Assembly (NCBI GenBank): GCA_903932145.1
Contig: CAIZFE010000004.1
Location: 62,001 to 126,000, forward strand
Length of the DNA: 64,000 nucleotides
Source of the DNA: an uncultured Rhodopila sp.
GTDB lineage: Bacteria; Pseudomonadota; Alphaproteobacteria; Acetobacterales; Acetobacteraceae
Direction: 5' to 3'
Shown one piece after another: positions 44,113 through 52,763 of this stretch. The position numbers and the translations under genes were made by a program. The notes beneath the pieces are model-generated. The model made no database searches and was not told the DNA's origin. It worked only from the letters and a program-made list of their open reading frames with translations. How positions within the stretch are numbered: position 1 is the stretch's first letter; each line of letters opens with the position of its first letter.

Positions 44113-46596
44113 ATGTCGATGCAATTAAAAATATTCAGTGCCTGTTTGGGTTTTGTTGCCATCATTGCTGTCCTGGGTGGTTTGGCGCACCGGCAAAGCG
44201 CGGAAACCGGCCGGCTTGCCATCGATATCTATGATCACTCTCTCATCGGCCTGTCGTATGTGGACCAGGCTGAGGCCGAATTTCTTCGGATTGCCGCCGG
44301 CAATCAATCCGCTGGCGAATCAGGCCGGGCCGATTTCCAAAGGGTGATCGACCGGCTCGACGTCGCGCTGGAGCGCGCCGGATCCGTGCGCACCCGCGCC
44401 GCCGGAATACAGGCCCGCGCGTTGGTGACGGCCTTGCTGTTCACACCGGCCGCCGACCTGCCGGCGCGGATCGCACTGGCCGATCATAGTATGTCTCGGT
44501 TGGTCAGAAATTTCGCCGCCGACGGATTGGAAGCACGCGACGAGGCCGAGGACCTGGTCGCCCATACCGACCGGCTGGTGATGGTCGAGATCGCGGTGGC
44601 GATCGGCATGGCCCTGGCGGTCGGCTGGCTGGTCGGACGTATCCTGTCACGGCCGCTGGCCAGGATCGTTCGCAGTGTCGGCATCCTCGCCGCTGGCAAC
44701 CTGGACCATGGGATCGAAACATCCCTGGTGCGGCGGCGGGATGAAGTCGGCGCCGTCGCACGTGCCGCCGAGGTGTTTCGCGAAGCGATGCGGCAGAACC
44801 TGCTCGCGGGCCAGGAACGCGAGCAAGCGCACGAGATGAAAGCGGCCGAGATGCGCCAACTTGCGGAACTGGAACTGAAGCGCATTCGGTTGCTGAGCGA
44901 TATGACGCAAGAGATCATGATTATCTGCCGGGACGGCGTCATTCTGCAGGTCAACGCCGCTTGCAGCCGCCTGTTTGGCGTTCCGGACGATCAACTGATC
45001 GGCGGCCGGGTGCTGGATCTGATCTCTGAGGTCGATCATCGCGCAATTCTGCGTTGCCTGCGGCGGCGCGAGGGCCGCACCGATCGCGCGGACGCACATC
45101 TGATCGGACCCGATGGGTCCCTGATAGCGGTCGAATATTCCAGCAATACGATCGACTACGAAGGTCAGGCCGCAACGGCGATCATGTTTCTTGATCTGTC
45201 AGACCGCAAAAGGAACGAGGCAAGAATTCGCCATCTGGCCCACCATGATCCCCTCACCGACCTTCCCAACCGATCGTTGCTGCAGGAACGGATCGTTGAC
45301 GCCATCGAGGCGGCAGAGGGCTCGCATGACATCCCGGCCCTGCTGTATCTCGATCTCGACCGTTTCAAGCCGGTGAACGACCTGCTGGGTCATGCCGCGG
45401 GTGACCTGCTGTTGATCGAGGTCGCCAGGCGCCTGAAATCAATCACCCGGCTGACCGACACCGTGGCCCGCGTGGGCGGCGACGAGTTCGTGATCGTTGC
45501 GCTGATCGATTCAGAGGAAAGTGGCGCTGTGCTGGCGCAACGGCTGATTGATGGGTTTGTCACTCCGTTCGACATCAATGGCCATCAGGTCGAAATCGGG
45601 ACATCGGTTGGCATCGCCATGTGTCCGCGGGACGGCAACGATCAGCAAGCCCTGCTGCACGCCGCTGATACCGCCCTTTACAGCGCGAAGCACGAAAAGC
45701 GCGGCACGTTTCGCTTTTTTGAGCCGGCCATGGATCTGGACGGATTGGCCCGCCAGCAAATGGAAACCGACCTGAAGCTGGCGATCGAACGCCGCCAGTT
45801 CCTTTTGCACTATCAGCCCATTGTCAATTGCCGAACCGGTAAGGTCGAGGGCTTTGAAGCTCTGCTGCGCTGGAACCATCCCGCACGCGGACTGGTGCCG
45901 CCCGCCGAGTTCATACCCGTGGCGGAACAGACCGGCATGATCGTCGAAATCGGGCAATGGGTGCTGGAAACCGCGTGCGCGGCAGCCTCCGCCTGGGCGT
46001 CGCCCTTTTGGGTGGCGGTGAATGTGTCACCGGTTCAATTCCGCCTGTCCGATCTGCCGGCGACCGTGTCCGACGTCCTGAAGCGTACCGGACTGCCGGC
46101 CAATCGTTTGGAAATCGAAATTACAGAGGGCGTCCTGATGGAGGATTCCCGCCTCGCGGCAAAGGTCCTGATCGCGTTGCGGCAAGTGGGAGTCACGCTT
46201 GCGCTGGACGATTTCGGCACCGGCTACTCCAGCCTGAGCTACCTGCATTCCTTCCGGTTCGACAAGCTGAAGATCGACCGTTCTTTCGTCGCGCGACTGG
46301 GTGAAACGGATGAAGCGACGATCATCGTGTCGTCGATCGTTGGCCTGGCGCACAACCTTGGCCTGTTGGTCGTTGCCGAAGGCGTGGAGACACCGCGGCA
46401 AGCGGAGATGTTGCGCGATCTGATGTGCGATCAGGTCCAGGGGTATCTGCTGGGCCGGCCGATGCCAATGGATCATCCGACCGAACTGGCGCACGCCCGG
46501 GCGAGGGCGTTGTTTCCTGGCGGCTCGGTCATCGCAGCGAGGCCGGATGTTGCTGACGAACAGATGCTGATCGGCAAGGGCGGACTGGACGGGTAG
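44113..46596 (+). CDS. Membrane PAS-GGDEF-EAL cyclic-di-GMP enzyme
   Basis: The 827-residue protein has two transmembrane helices (near residues 7-25 and 160-182) around a periplasmic sensor region. A HAMP domain, a PAS domain (about 270-375, ILQVNAACSRLFGVPDDQLIGG) and the two c-di-GMP domains follow. GGDEF is intact at residues 455-459 and EAL at 582-584 (FEALLRW). DDFGTGYSSLSYLHSF and the EGVETP motif support a functional phosphodiesterase domain. Net activity is unknown. It diverges from the flp pilin gene, so control of pilus-linked behaviour is plausible. Confidence 0.93.
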   Translation: MSMQLKIFSACLGFVAIIAVLGGLAHRQSAETGRLAIDIYDHSLIGLSYVDQAEAEFLRIAAGNQSAGESGRADFQRVIDRLDVALERAGSVRTRAAGIQARALVTALLFTPAADLPARIALADHSMSRLVRNFAADGLEARDEAEDLVAHTDRLVMVEIAVAIGMALAVGWLVGRILSRPLARIVRSVGILAAGNLDHGIETSLVRRRDEVGAVARAAEVFREAMRQNLLAGQEREQAHEMKAAEMRQLAELELKRIRLLSDMTQEIMIICRDGVILQVNAACSRLFGVPDDQLIGGRVLDLISEVDHRAILRCLRRREGRTDRADAHLIGPDGSLIAVEYSSNTIDYEGQAATAIMFLDLSDRKRNEARIRHLAHHDPLTDLPNRSLLQERIVDAIEAAEGSHDIPALLYLDLDRFKPVNDLLGHAAGDLLLIEVARRLKSITRLTDTVARVGGDEFVIVALIDSEESGAVLAQRLIDGFVTPFDINGHQVEIGTSVGIAMCPRDGNDQQALLHAADTALYSAKHEKRGTFRFFEPAMDLDGLARQQMETDLKLAIERRQFLLHYQPIVNCRTGKVEGFEALLRWNHPARGLVPPAEFIPVAEQTGMIVEIGQWVLETACAAASAWASPFWVAVNVSPVQFRLSDLPATVSDVLKRTGLPANRLEIEITEGVLMEDSRLAAKVLIALRQVGVTLALDDFGTGYSSLSYLHSFRFDKLKIDRSFVARLGETDEATIIVSSIVGLAHNLGLLVVAEGVETPRQAEMLRDLMCDQVQGYLLGRPMPMDHPTELAHARARALFPGGSVIAARPDVADEQMLIGKGGLDG

Positions 46597-46617
46597 GGCC
46601 GCCCTGCCCCGCTGTCA

Positions 46618-47859
46618 CTACGCGAACGACTCCGTCATTGCTGAATAGACCAGCGTGCGCAAATCCCGGCGCAGCGTCAGGCGAACGTCACTGGCGATGA
46701 CCTGGGTCATGAAGACGACGGCCAGATCCTCCTTCGGATCGATCCAGAACGCGGTCGATGCCGCGCCGCCCCAAAAGAATTCTCCTAACGTGCCGGGCAG
46801 ACGGGTCTTGGCGACGTCGATATTGACGCCGCAGCCGATGGAAAATCCGACGCCAGAATAACCGGATTCAGAGAACGAGCCAGGAGGCGCCATGTCCGCC
46901 AGTTCCTGGTTGTTGGGCAGGTGATTCAGGCTGAACAGCGCGACGGTTTTGGGACTGAGGATCTGCACCCCCTCCAACGTGCCTTTGTTCAGCATCATGC
47001 GGCAGAACCGCATATAGTCGTGTGCCGTTGAGACCAGACCGCCGCCGCCCGATTCCACGTTGGGCGGCCTGGCGTAGGTGCTGTTGCCGGCATCGTCCTG
47101 CAGTTTGATGCCGCCGCCTGCCGCGGGCTGGTAACAGGAACTGAAACGATCTCGTTTCTCGGGCGGACACCAGAAGGCGGTGTCGGTCATACCGAGCGGC
47201 TCGAACAGGTGGGTGCGGAGGTATTCGCCGAAGCTCATGCCGCTGAGTTTTTGGACCAGATAGCCCAGGACGTCGATCGACAGGGAGTAGTTCCATCGCG
47301 TCCCGGGGGAGAATTCCAGCGGAATGGAGGCGAGTCGCTCGATCAGGACGTCCAGGCCGCCCTCCGTGGTGAGTGCGGAGATGTCGGCGCCGCGATAGGC
47401 CGCATCGACGCTGGTGCGGTGCATCCAGCCGTAGGTGAGACCCGAGGTATGGGTGGCGAGGTCGATGACCTTCATCGGGCGGATCGGCGGGGTGGTGACG
47501 AAGGATTGTGGGCCGCTCACAAGCGAGGCCACGCCGGTTGAATAAACGCCGAGGTTCTTCCAGGACGGGATGTGGGTGGCGACATCGTCATCCAGGCCGA
47601 TCAGGCCTTGCTCCAGTAGCATCATCAGGGCGACGGCGGTGATGGGTTTGCTCATGGAGTAGATGCGGAAGATGGCGTCTTCCCGCATCGGTTTGCTGCG
47701 TTCGAGATCGATGTGGCCAGCCATGCCGGTGTGGACGATCTCGCCCCGGCGGTAGATCTGGGTGAGGATTCCAGGGAGGTGGCCGGTTTCGACGTATTTG
47801 GCGGCCATGATGCGGTCGAGGCGAGCCAGGCGTTCGGTGGACAGGCCGGCGTGGATCAT
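46618..47859 (-). CDS. Serine hydrolase, class C beta-lactamase/esterase family
   Basis: The 413-residue protein has the catalytic SxxK motif at residues 68-71 (YSMSKPIT) and a YS(L) tyrosine motif in RWNYSLSIDVLGYLV, as in EstB-like esterases and class C beta-lactamase relatives. No signal peptide is visible, suggesting a cytoplasmic esterase. Other family marks are LATHTSGLTYG, EPLGMTDTAFW and WGGAASTAFWIDP. It converges on the GGDEF-EAL gene. The neighbouring acyl-CoA genes suggest a catabolic ester substrate, but this is inference. Confidence 0.9.
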   Translation of the reverse strand: MIHAGLSTERLARLDRIMAAKYVETGHLPGILTQIYRRGEIVHTGMAGHIDLERSKPMREDAIFRIYSMSKPITAVALMMLLEQGLIGLDDDVATHIPSWKNLGVYSTGVASLVSGPQSFVTTPPIRPMKVIDLATHTSGLTYGWMHRTSVDAAYRGADISALTTEGGLDVLIERLASIPLEFSPGTRWNYSLSIDVLGYLVQKLSGMSFGEYLRTHLFEPLGMTDTAFWCPPEKRDRFSSCYQPAAGGGIKLQDDAGNSTYARPPNVESGGGGLVSTAHDYMRFCRMMLNKGTLEGVQILSPKTVALFSLNHLPNNQELADMAPPGSFSESGYSGVGFSIGCGVNIDVAKTRLPGTLGEFFWGGAASTAFWIDPKEDLAVVFMTQVIASDVRLTLRRDLRTLVYSAMTESFA

Positions 47860-47939
47860 GGGGTACCTCCCTGGGGTGGTTGGTTGGGGCGGTAGTAACC
47901 GGGGAGCGACGAGGGTTTGTCAAATCGCGCCGTCGCAAG

Positions 47940-48131
47940 CAGGCGACCTCTGAATTCTATCGAGCGACCGATTGGCTTTACGGAAACCCGCGTTTCAGCC
48001 TGATCGAACTCGTTGACGTCCAGGAACAGGTAGCCGCCATCCTCCGGGTCGAAACCGACGTCATGACCCGCGCCAGCCTCCACCCCCGTCTTCGCAAACA
48101 AATCGAGGCGGAAGCCCTGCGCGTGTTTTAA
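47940..48131 (+). pseudogene. Truncated MNT-type nucleotidyltransferase (C-terminal remnant)
   Basis: The last 53 codons before the stop (from DWLYGNPRFSLIELV to LHPRLRKQIEAEALRVF, including ETDVMTRASLHP) match the C-terminal part of MntA-like minimal nucleotidyltransferases, the antitoxin partner of HEPN toxins. The catalytic GSxxxG...DxD part is absent, and the frame upstream reads into unrelated sequence at the serine hydrolase promoter. No HEPN gene is adjacent. It therefore looks like a decayed toxin-antitoxin remnant. Confidence 0.65.
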
Positions 48132-48186
48132 GCGTCTTGAGAAAACCACCGCCGCTCGGCTTATCGCCCCAGTAGCCGGTGCGGCC

Positions 48187-48230
48187 GACCAAAAAAGCTG
48201 AAGCCCCAAGGCTTGTCACCTTGGGGCTTC
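48187..48230 (-). terminator. Strong rho-independent terminator for minus-strand transcription
   Basis: A perfect 12-bp stem (GAAGCCCCAAGG and CCTTGGGGCTTC) encloses a 7-base loop; read on the minus strand it is followed by AGC and six T residues. It lies 50 bp beyond the PemK-like pseudogene and ends its transcription. Confidence 0.85.
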
Positions 48231-48280
48231 GACGATCCTGCTATGCGGAATGGTTATCGCGACATTCAATTAATAGGCAT

Positions 48281-48690
48281 TTACAGCGCAAAGGTAAAGC
48301 GTCCCAACTGCAATGCGTGCAGCACGGTCTCCCGAACCGACTTCAAATCCTCTGCATCCATGATCACCGTCGCCCGGCGGCCTGCCACCAATACCCGATC
48401 CACCCGAGCGTTGCTGACGGTCGTAATAAGGTCAGATTTGGCCCAACTGTCATCGACTAGGCTCATGCCTGGATATTTCACGCCCGGTATGCTTTCGTGA
48501 ACAGCGGGACCACCGTGGTTAGCCCGCTCTTGGCCGAAATAACGACGCAATGCCGCTCTTTGTACATTTCCGGCAACACTGCCAACGGTCCGACTGTAAG
48601 ACCAGGTGGAGTGACATGGCGAGGGTCAGGTCCGAACTCGACCATGACTATTTGCCCGGCAGCAAGTCGGATGTTCCTGGGTATCGCCAT
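48281..48690 (-). pseudogene. PemK/MazF-like toxin gene with an apparent frameshift
   Basis: Two overlapping frames together make a PemK-like protein. The first (from 48690) starts IRLAAGQIVMVEFGPDPRH and reaches ERHCVVISAKSGLTTVVPLF before stopping at 48478. The second frame continues with PGMSLVDDSWAKSDLITTVS, RVDRVLVAGRR and DLKSVRETVLHALQLG, the usual C-terminal half. The change of frame falls near 48490. A combined product would be about 140 residues, typical for the family. Either the gene is broken or there is a sequencing error. No antitoxin gene is adjacent. A clear terminator follows. Confidence 0.75.
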
Positions 48691-48805
48691 CGGCCGATTT
48701 GATCATAGAGAAGCGTTAAAAACATCCATCGGTTGATTTCTAAAAATTTCTCTCAATCACCAATTAGACGCGCGGAAGGCCCGTTTTGCAGGGCCTTCGC
48801 CGACC

Positions 48806-50053
48806 TCACCCCACCAAATTCTTCGGCACATCCCGGAACGGCCGGTCATTATCCGTCCGAGGCTCCTTCGGCATCCCCAGCACCCGCTCGGAGATAATGT
48901 TCCGCTGAATCTCATCCGTCCCACCGGCAATAGATCCGGCCGGCACGGACACCAAAATCTCCGCGATCACCCCGCCCATAGCGCCATCCTCCCCCGTCAG
49001 CATCGCGTCCGCGCCAGCGATCATCGTGTGAACCCGCGCCGCCGCCCGAGCCACATGACTGGACGCCAGCTTGCCCAAAGATCCCTCCGGCCCCTGGGGC
49101 TTGCCCTGCATCTGTGCCGCCCGCGCCCGCCTGGCCGTCCATTCCGCCGACTTCGACAACACCAGCAGTTTGGCGATTTCCTGCCGCACCACCGGATCGC
49201 CGTTCACGCCGGCGGCCTTCGCCCGTTCGATCACCAGATCCACCCGCCCGGCGCGCTGCGGATACCACTTGTATGGCTCCATCACCGTGGCGTTTTCGGC
49301 GCGTTCCTCGTCGTAGATCCGCCCGACACCGACAGACGCTCGGCCCCAGTTGCGGACGCCGTCAGCCTCTCGGCGCTCATGCATCAGGGTTGTCGTCGCC
49401 ACGGCCCAGCCACGGCCGACATCCAGCACCAGATGCTCCGGCAGCACTTCGGCGTCGGTCAGGAACACCTGATTGAACGACGCATGGCCGTTCATCTGCC
49501 GCAACGGATGCACGTCCACGCCCGGCTGGTGCATATCAATAACGAAATACGACAGCCCCTGATGCTTCGCCACGTCGAAGTCAGTCCGGGCTAGCAACAA
49601 GCCCCAGTCGGCGTGATGCGCGCTGGTGGTCCACACCTTCTGCCCGTTGATCACCCAACGATTGCCCTTCCGCTCGGCCTTCGTCGTCGCGCCGGCCAGA
49701 TCCGATCCGCTGCCGGGTTCGCTGAACAACTGGCACCACGAGTCCTCACCGGTCAAACTCCGGCGCAGGAACTGTTGTTTCTGCGCTGGCGTGCCATGCG
49801 CCAGCAGCGTCGCCGCCGCCAGCCGCCGGATACCAGCTTTTGCCACACCAACTGCACCGATCCGCAGGAACTCTTCGTCCACCACGGCCGCCAATCCGGC
49901 CGGCATGCCCTTGCCGAACCAGTCAACAGGCCACGTCGGCACACCCCAGCCGGAGTCGATCAGCTTGTTGCGCCACTCGACCAAACCGTAATCAACACGC
50001 CAATTCGCTTCCAGCCAGGCGCGCACGTCTGCGCGGATGATTTCTTCGTTCAT
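48806..50053 (-). CDS. Acyl-CoA dehydrogenase
   Basis: The 415-residue flavoprotein has the ACAD signature WCQLFSEPGSGSDLAG, the FAD-binding NGQKVWTTSAHHADW segment and the C-terminal AGSIAGGTDEIQRNIISERV with the usual QxN-type helix. It oxidises acyl-CoA esters to enoyl-CoA. It lies 16 bp downstream of a second, dissimilar acyl-CoA dehydrogenase gene in the same direction. Such side-by-side pairs can form heteromers, as known for steroid-side-chain enzymes in Actinobacteria. Substrate unknown. A hairpin (GAAGGCCC...GGGCCTTC) lies just after the stop. Confidence 0.93.
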   Translation of the reverse strand: MNEEIIRADVRAWLEANWRVDYGLVEWRNKLIDSGWGVPTWPVDWFGKGMPAGLAAVVDEEFLRIGAVGVAKAGIRRLAAATLLAHGTPAQKQQFLRRSLTGEDSWCQLFSEPGSGSDLAGATTKAERKGNRWVINGQKVWTTSAHHADWGLLLARTDFDVAKHQGLSYFVIDMHQPGVDVHPLRQMNGHASFNQVFLTDAEVLPEHLVLDVGRGWAVATTTLMHERREADGVRNWGRASVGVGRIYDEERAENATVMEPYKWYPQRAGRVDLVIERAKAAGVNGDPVVRQEIAKLLVLSKSAEWTARRARAAQMQGKPQGPEGSLGKLASSHVARAAARVHTMIAGADAMLTGEDGAMGGVIAEILVSVPAGSIAGGTDEIQRNIISERVLGMPKEPRTDNDRPFRDVPKNLVG

Positions 50054-50069
50054 GTCCCGGTTCCCCCGC

Positions 50070-51185
50070 TCAGACGTTCCACGCGCGCATCATCAATTCC
50101 CGGTGCCAGGTGGCGTCACCAAGGAAAACCTCCGACGATTTGGCGCGCTTGAACCAGAGATGCGTGTCGTTGTCCCAGGTGAACCCAATCCCGCCATGAA
50201 TCTGGATGGTGCTGATGGCGGTTTGCATATACGCCTCCGACGCAGCCGCCTTGGCCAACGACGCGATGGCAGGCAGGTCCGGATCGTCCTCGGCCGCGGC
50301 CGAGGCAGCCGCATAGGCGGCGGATTTCGCCAGCTCCACATCGACCAGCATGTCGGCCTGCTTGTGCTTCATCGACTGGAACGACGCGATCGATCGGCCG
50401 AACTGCACCCGCAAATTCGCATAATCCAACGCCGACTCCCGCAGCCGTTCGGCACCGCCGACCATTTCATTCGCGAGACAGGCCGCTGCCTGGATCATCG
50501 TCCGTTCGAATGGGGCCGCCGCGCCGCCTTCCTCGCCCAGCAATAACGCTTCCACCGACGCGAATTCGAGCCGGGCCTGTTTGCGCGTCGGGTCCATCAC
50601 CTTCAACGCGCGGCGGGTCAGGCCGGGCGCATCGCCGGGGACGGTAAAGAACGAAAGACCTTTGTCGCCACGAGCCAGCACCACGATCAAATCCGCTGTG
50701 TGGCCGTCCAAGACGTAGCTTTTCACCCCGTTCAGCCGGTATTGGCCGCCCTCCGAAACCGCCGTCGTCTCGACGCCGATGGCGTCCCAACGGCCGTTCG
50801 GTTCGGTAAAGGCCAGCGTGGCGATGCAGCTTCCGTCCGCGATCGCGGGCAGCAGGTCGCGCTTCTGCGCCTCGGTGCCGGCGTTGACGATCGCTGTCGC
50901 GGCCAGGACGGTGGAGCTGAAATACGGCGCGCAGACCAGCGCGCGTCCCATTTCCTCCAGCACGATACCCAGTTCAACGAAGCTGAAGCCCTGGCCGCCA
51001 TAGGCCTCCGGGATGTGGATGGCAGTCAGGCCGAGTTGCTGGTTCAGTTCCTGCCACGCCGCACGGTCCCAGCCGTTTTCGGTTGCCATCAGGCGGCGCA
51101 CAGCGGTGGTGGGAGATTTGTCCTCGAAAAAGCGGCGCAAGATGGAACGGAATTCCTCCTGTTCGCTGGTGAAGCTGAACTGCAT
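50070..51185 (-). CDS. Acyl-CoA dehydrogenase, second type
   Basis: The 371-residue protein has the ACAD N-terminal domain (SFTSEQEEFRSILRRFF), GGQGFSFVELGIVLEEMG and the C-terminal IHGGIGFTWDNDTHLWFK. In that last block many relatives have Glu where this protein has Asp (TWDND instead of TWEND or TWEHD), which may alter catalysis. AGGAGGAGAT lies four bases ahead of the ATG, fixing the start. It is the first gene of a two-gene unit with the other acyl-CoA dehydrogenase. The acyl substrate cannot be read from the sequence. Confidence 0.92.
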   Translation of the reverse strand: MQFSFTSEQEEFRSILRRFFEDKSPTTAVRRLMATENGWDRAAWQELNQQLGLTAIHIPEAYGGQGFSFVELGIVLEEMGRALVCAPYFSSTVLAATAIVNAGTEAQKRDLLPAIADGSCIATLAFTEPNGRWDAIGVETTAVSEGGQYRLNGVKSYVLDGHTADLIVVLARGDKGLSFFTVPGDAPGLTRRALKVMDPTRKQARLEFASVEALLLGEEGGAAAPFERTMIQAAACLANEMVGGAERLRESALDYANLRVQFGRSIASFQSMKHKQADMLVDVELAKSAAYAAASAAAEDDPDLPAIASLAKAAASEAYMQTAISTIQIHGGIGFTWDNDTHLWFKRAKSSEVFLGDATWHRELMMRAWNV

Positions 51186-51325
51186 GCGATCTCCTCCTGG
51201 TGCGGTCTTTGCCGTCGGTGATGCACAGTGACGGAGGATGCCGCTGTTCGGCAAGGGCGGCCCGTCCGGCTTGTGGCTTTCCCGCCCCTGTCGGATAGTC
51301 GCGGCAACGAAGGGGACACGTCACC

Positions 51326-52564
51326 ATGCCGAACCAATCCAAACCATCCGGCAGCAACAGCGGCCCTCTCGCCGGCATTCGCGTGCTGGATCTGACCACA
51401 GTGCAAATGGGGCCGTGGTGCACCCGCATTCTGGCGGATTACGGCGCCGACGTGATCAAGGTCGAAGCGCCCGAGGGCGATTCGAACCGCTACACCGGTG
51501 TCCCGAAAAACCGCGGTATGAGTGGCACGTTTCAGCACAACGCCCGCGGCAAACGCAGTATCGCGCTCGATCTGAAACAGGCGGCGGCGCGGGATGCGGT
51601 GCTGCGGCTGGTCCCGACCGTCGATGCGTTTGCATCGAATATCCGGCCGGCGGCGCTGGCGCGGCTTGGCCTGGACTATGAATCCGTCAGGGCGGTCAAC
51701 CCGTCGATCGTTTATCTCAGCATGGTGGGCTACGGCAGCGCCGGCCGTTACGCCGGGCGGCCGGCCTATGATGACCTGATCCAGGCTGCGTCCGCCATTC
51801 CGATGCTGTTACAACGATCCAGCGGCCAACCCCGGTTCATTCCGATGGCCGCGATCGACCGCATCGTCGGGTCCGCCGCCGCGAATGCTTTGCTGGCCGG
51901 GTTGCTGGCCAAAGCCCGCACCGGCATGGGCCAGTCGATCGAGGTGCCAATGTTCGAAACGATGGCGCAATTCGTGCTGTCGGAGCATATGCAGGGCCAA
52001 ACGTTCGATCCCCCGACCAGCCCGGCCGGCTATCCCAGAACCTTGTCCCCGCATCGCCGCCCCTACCCCACCAAGGACGGCTTCATCGCCGTGCTGCCCT
52101 ACAACGACGGCCAATGGCGCCGCTTCTTCGAACTTGCCGGCAAGGCCGACATGCTGAAGACCGACCCGCGCTTTGCCGACATCGCCAGCCGCACGGCGAA
52201 CATCGACTCACTGTACGAAATGGTTGGTGAGGAACTGAAGCATCGCACCACCGACGCGTGGCTAGAGCTGCTGGGTGGCGCCGATATTCCCTGCATGCGC
52301 CCGCACACGCTGGAAACCTTGATGGACGACCCGCACCTCGCCGACGCCGGCTTTTTCCGCTGGGAAGAGCATCCGTCCGAGGGCCGAATCCGCACCATGC
52401 GCGAACCCAGTACATGGTCCGAAACCAAACCACCCACAGGCCGCTTCGCCCCAAGGTTGGGCCAGCAAACCCGCGAAATCCTCGCGGAAGCCGGATTCGA
52501 CGCCGAGGCGATCGACAATCTGATCTCGGCAGGCGTTGCCAAAACCGATACGCCGAAACCCTAG
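51326..52564 (+). CDS. Family III CoA-transferase (CaiB/BaiF)
   Basis: The 412-residue protein transfers CoA between carboxylic acids. It shows GIRVLDLTTVQMGPWCTRIL, DVIKVEAPEGDSNR, SIALDLKQ and GRPAYDDLIQAAS, where the Asp after Tyr is the covalent catalytic residue. It diverges from the acyl-CoA dehydrogenase pair and probably activates their substrate. Its stop overlaps, on the other strand, the last codon of a small cysteine-rich gene. Confidence 0.93.
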   Translation: MPNQSKPSGSNSGPLAGIRVLDLTTVQMGPWCTRILADYGADVIKVEAPEGDSNRYTGVPKNRGMSGTFQHNARGKRSIALDLKQAAARDAVLRLVPTVDAFASNIRPAALARLGLDYESVRAVNPSIVYLSMVGYGSAGRYAGRPAYDDLIQAASAIPMLLQRSSGQPRFIPMAAIDRIVGSAAANALLAGLLAKARTGMGQSIEVPMFETMAQFVLSEHMQGQTFDPPTSPAGYPRTLSPHRRPYPTKDGFIAVLPYNDGQWRRFFELAGKADMLKTDPRFADIASRTANIDSLYEMVGEELKHRTTDAWLELLGGADIPCMRPHTLETLMDDPHLADAGFFRWEEHPSEGRIRTMREPSTWSETKPPTGRFAPRLGQQTREILAEAGFDAEAIDNLISAGVAKTDTPKP

Positions 52565-52713
52565 GCTGGTGATTTCTTATCCAACACGAAGGCACATTTC
52601 CAGTGACCGTAACGCCGATTCAGCGCGCTTCGGTTCATCGTCGCGCTATCTTTCAGAATAACCGCTCGGCACGCCGTGCAGACATAGCCTTTTTCGGAGT
52701 TACAGGGACACAT
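52561..52713 (-). CDS. Small cysteine-rich protein, possible zinc ribbon
   Basis: This 50-residue reading frame begins MCPCNSEKGYVCTACRAVIL and continues to a basic region and HWKCAFVL. Five cysteines (CxC, CxxC and one more) plus a histidine suggest metal binding. GGAG lies eight bases ahead of the ATG. The product is soluble and basic. I know no family for it. The frame ends inside the convergent CoA-transferase stop. It may be a small regulator or an iron-sulfur/zinc peptide; the evidence is only the start signal and the cysteine pattern. Confidence 0.45.
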   Translation of the reverse strand: MCPCNSEKGYVCTACRAVILKDSATMNRSALNRRYGHWKCAFVLDKKSPA

Positions 52714-52763
52714 TGGCAAACTCCGGTTTCATATGGTTGCGTTTTATCGGACCTGTGATCGTA

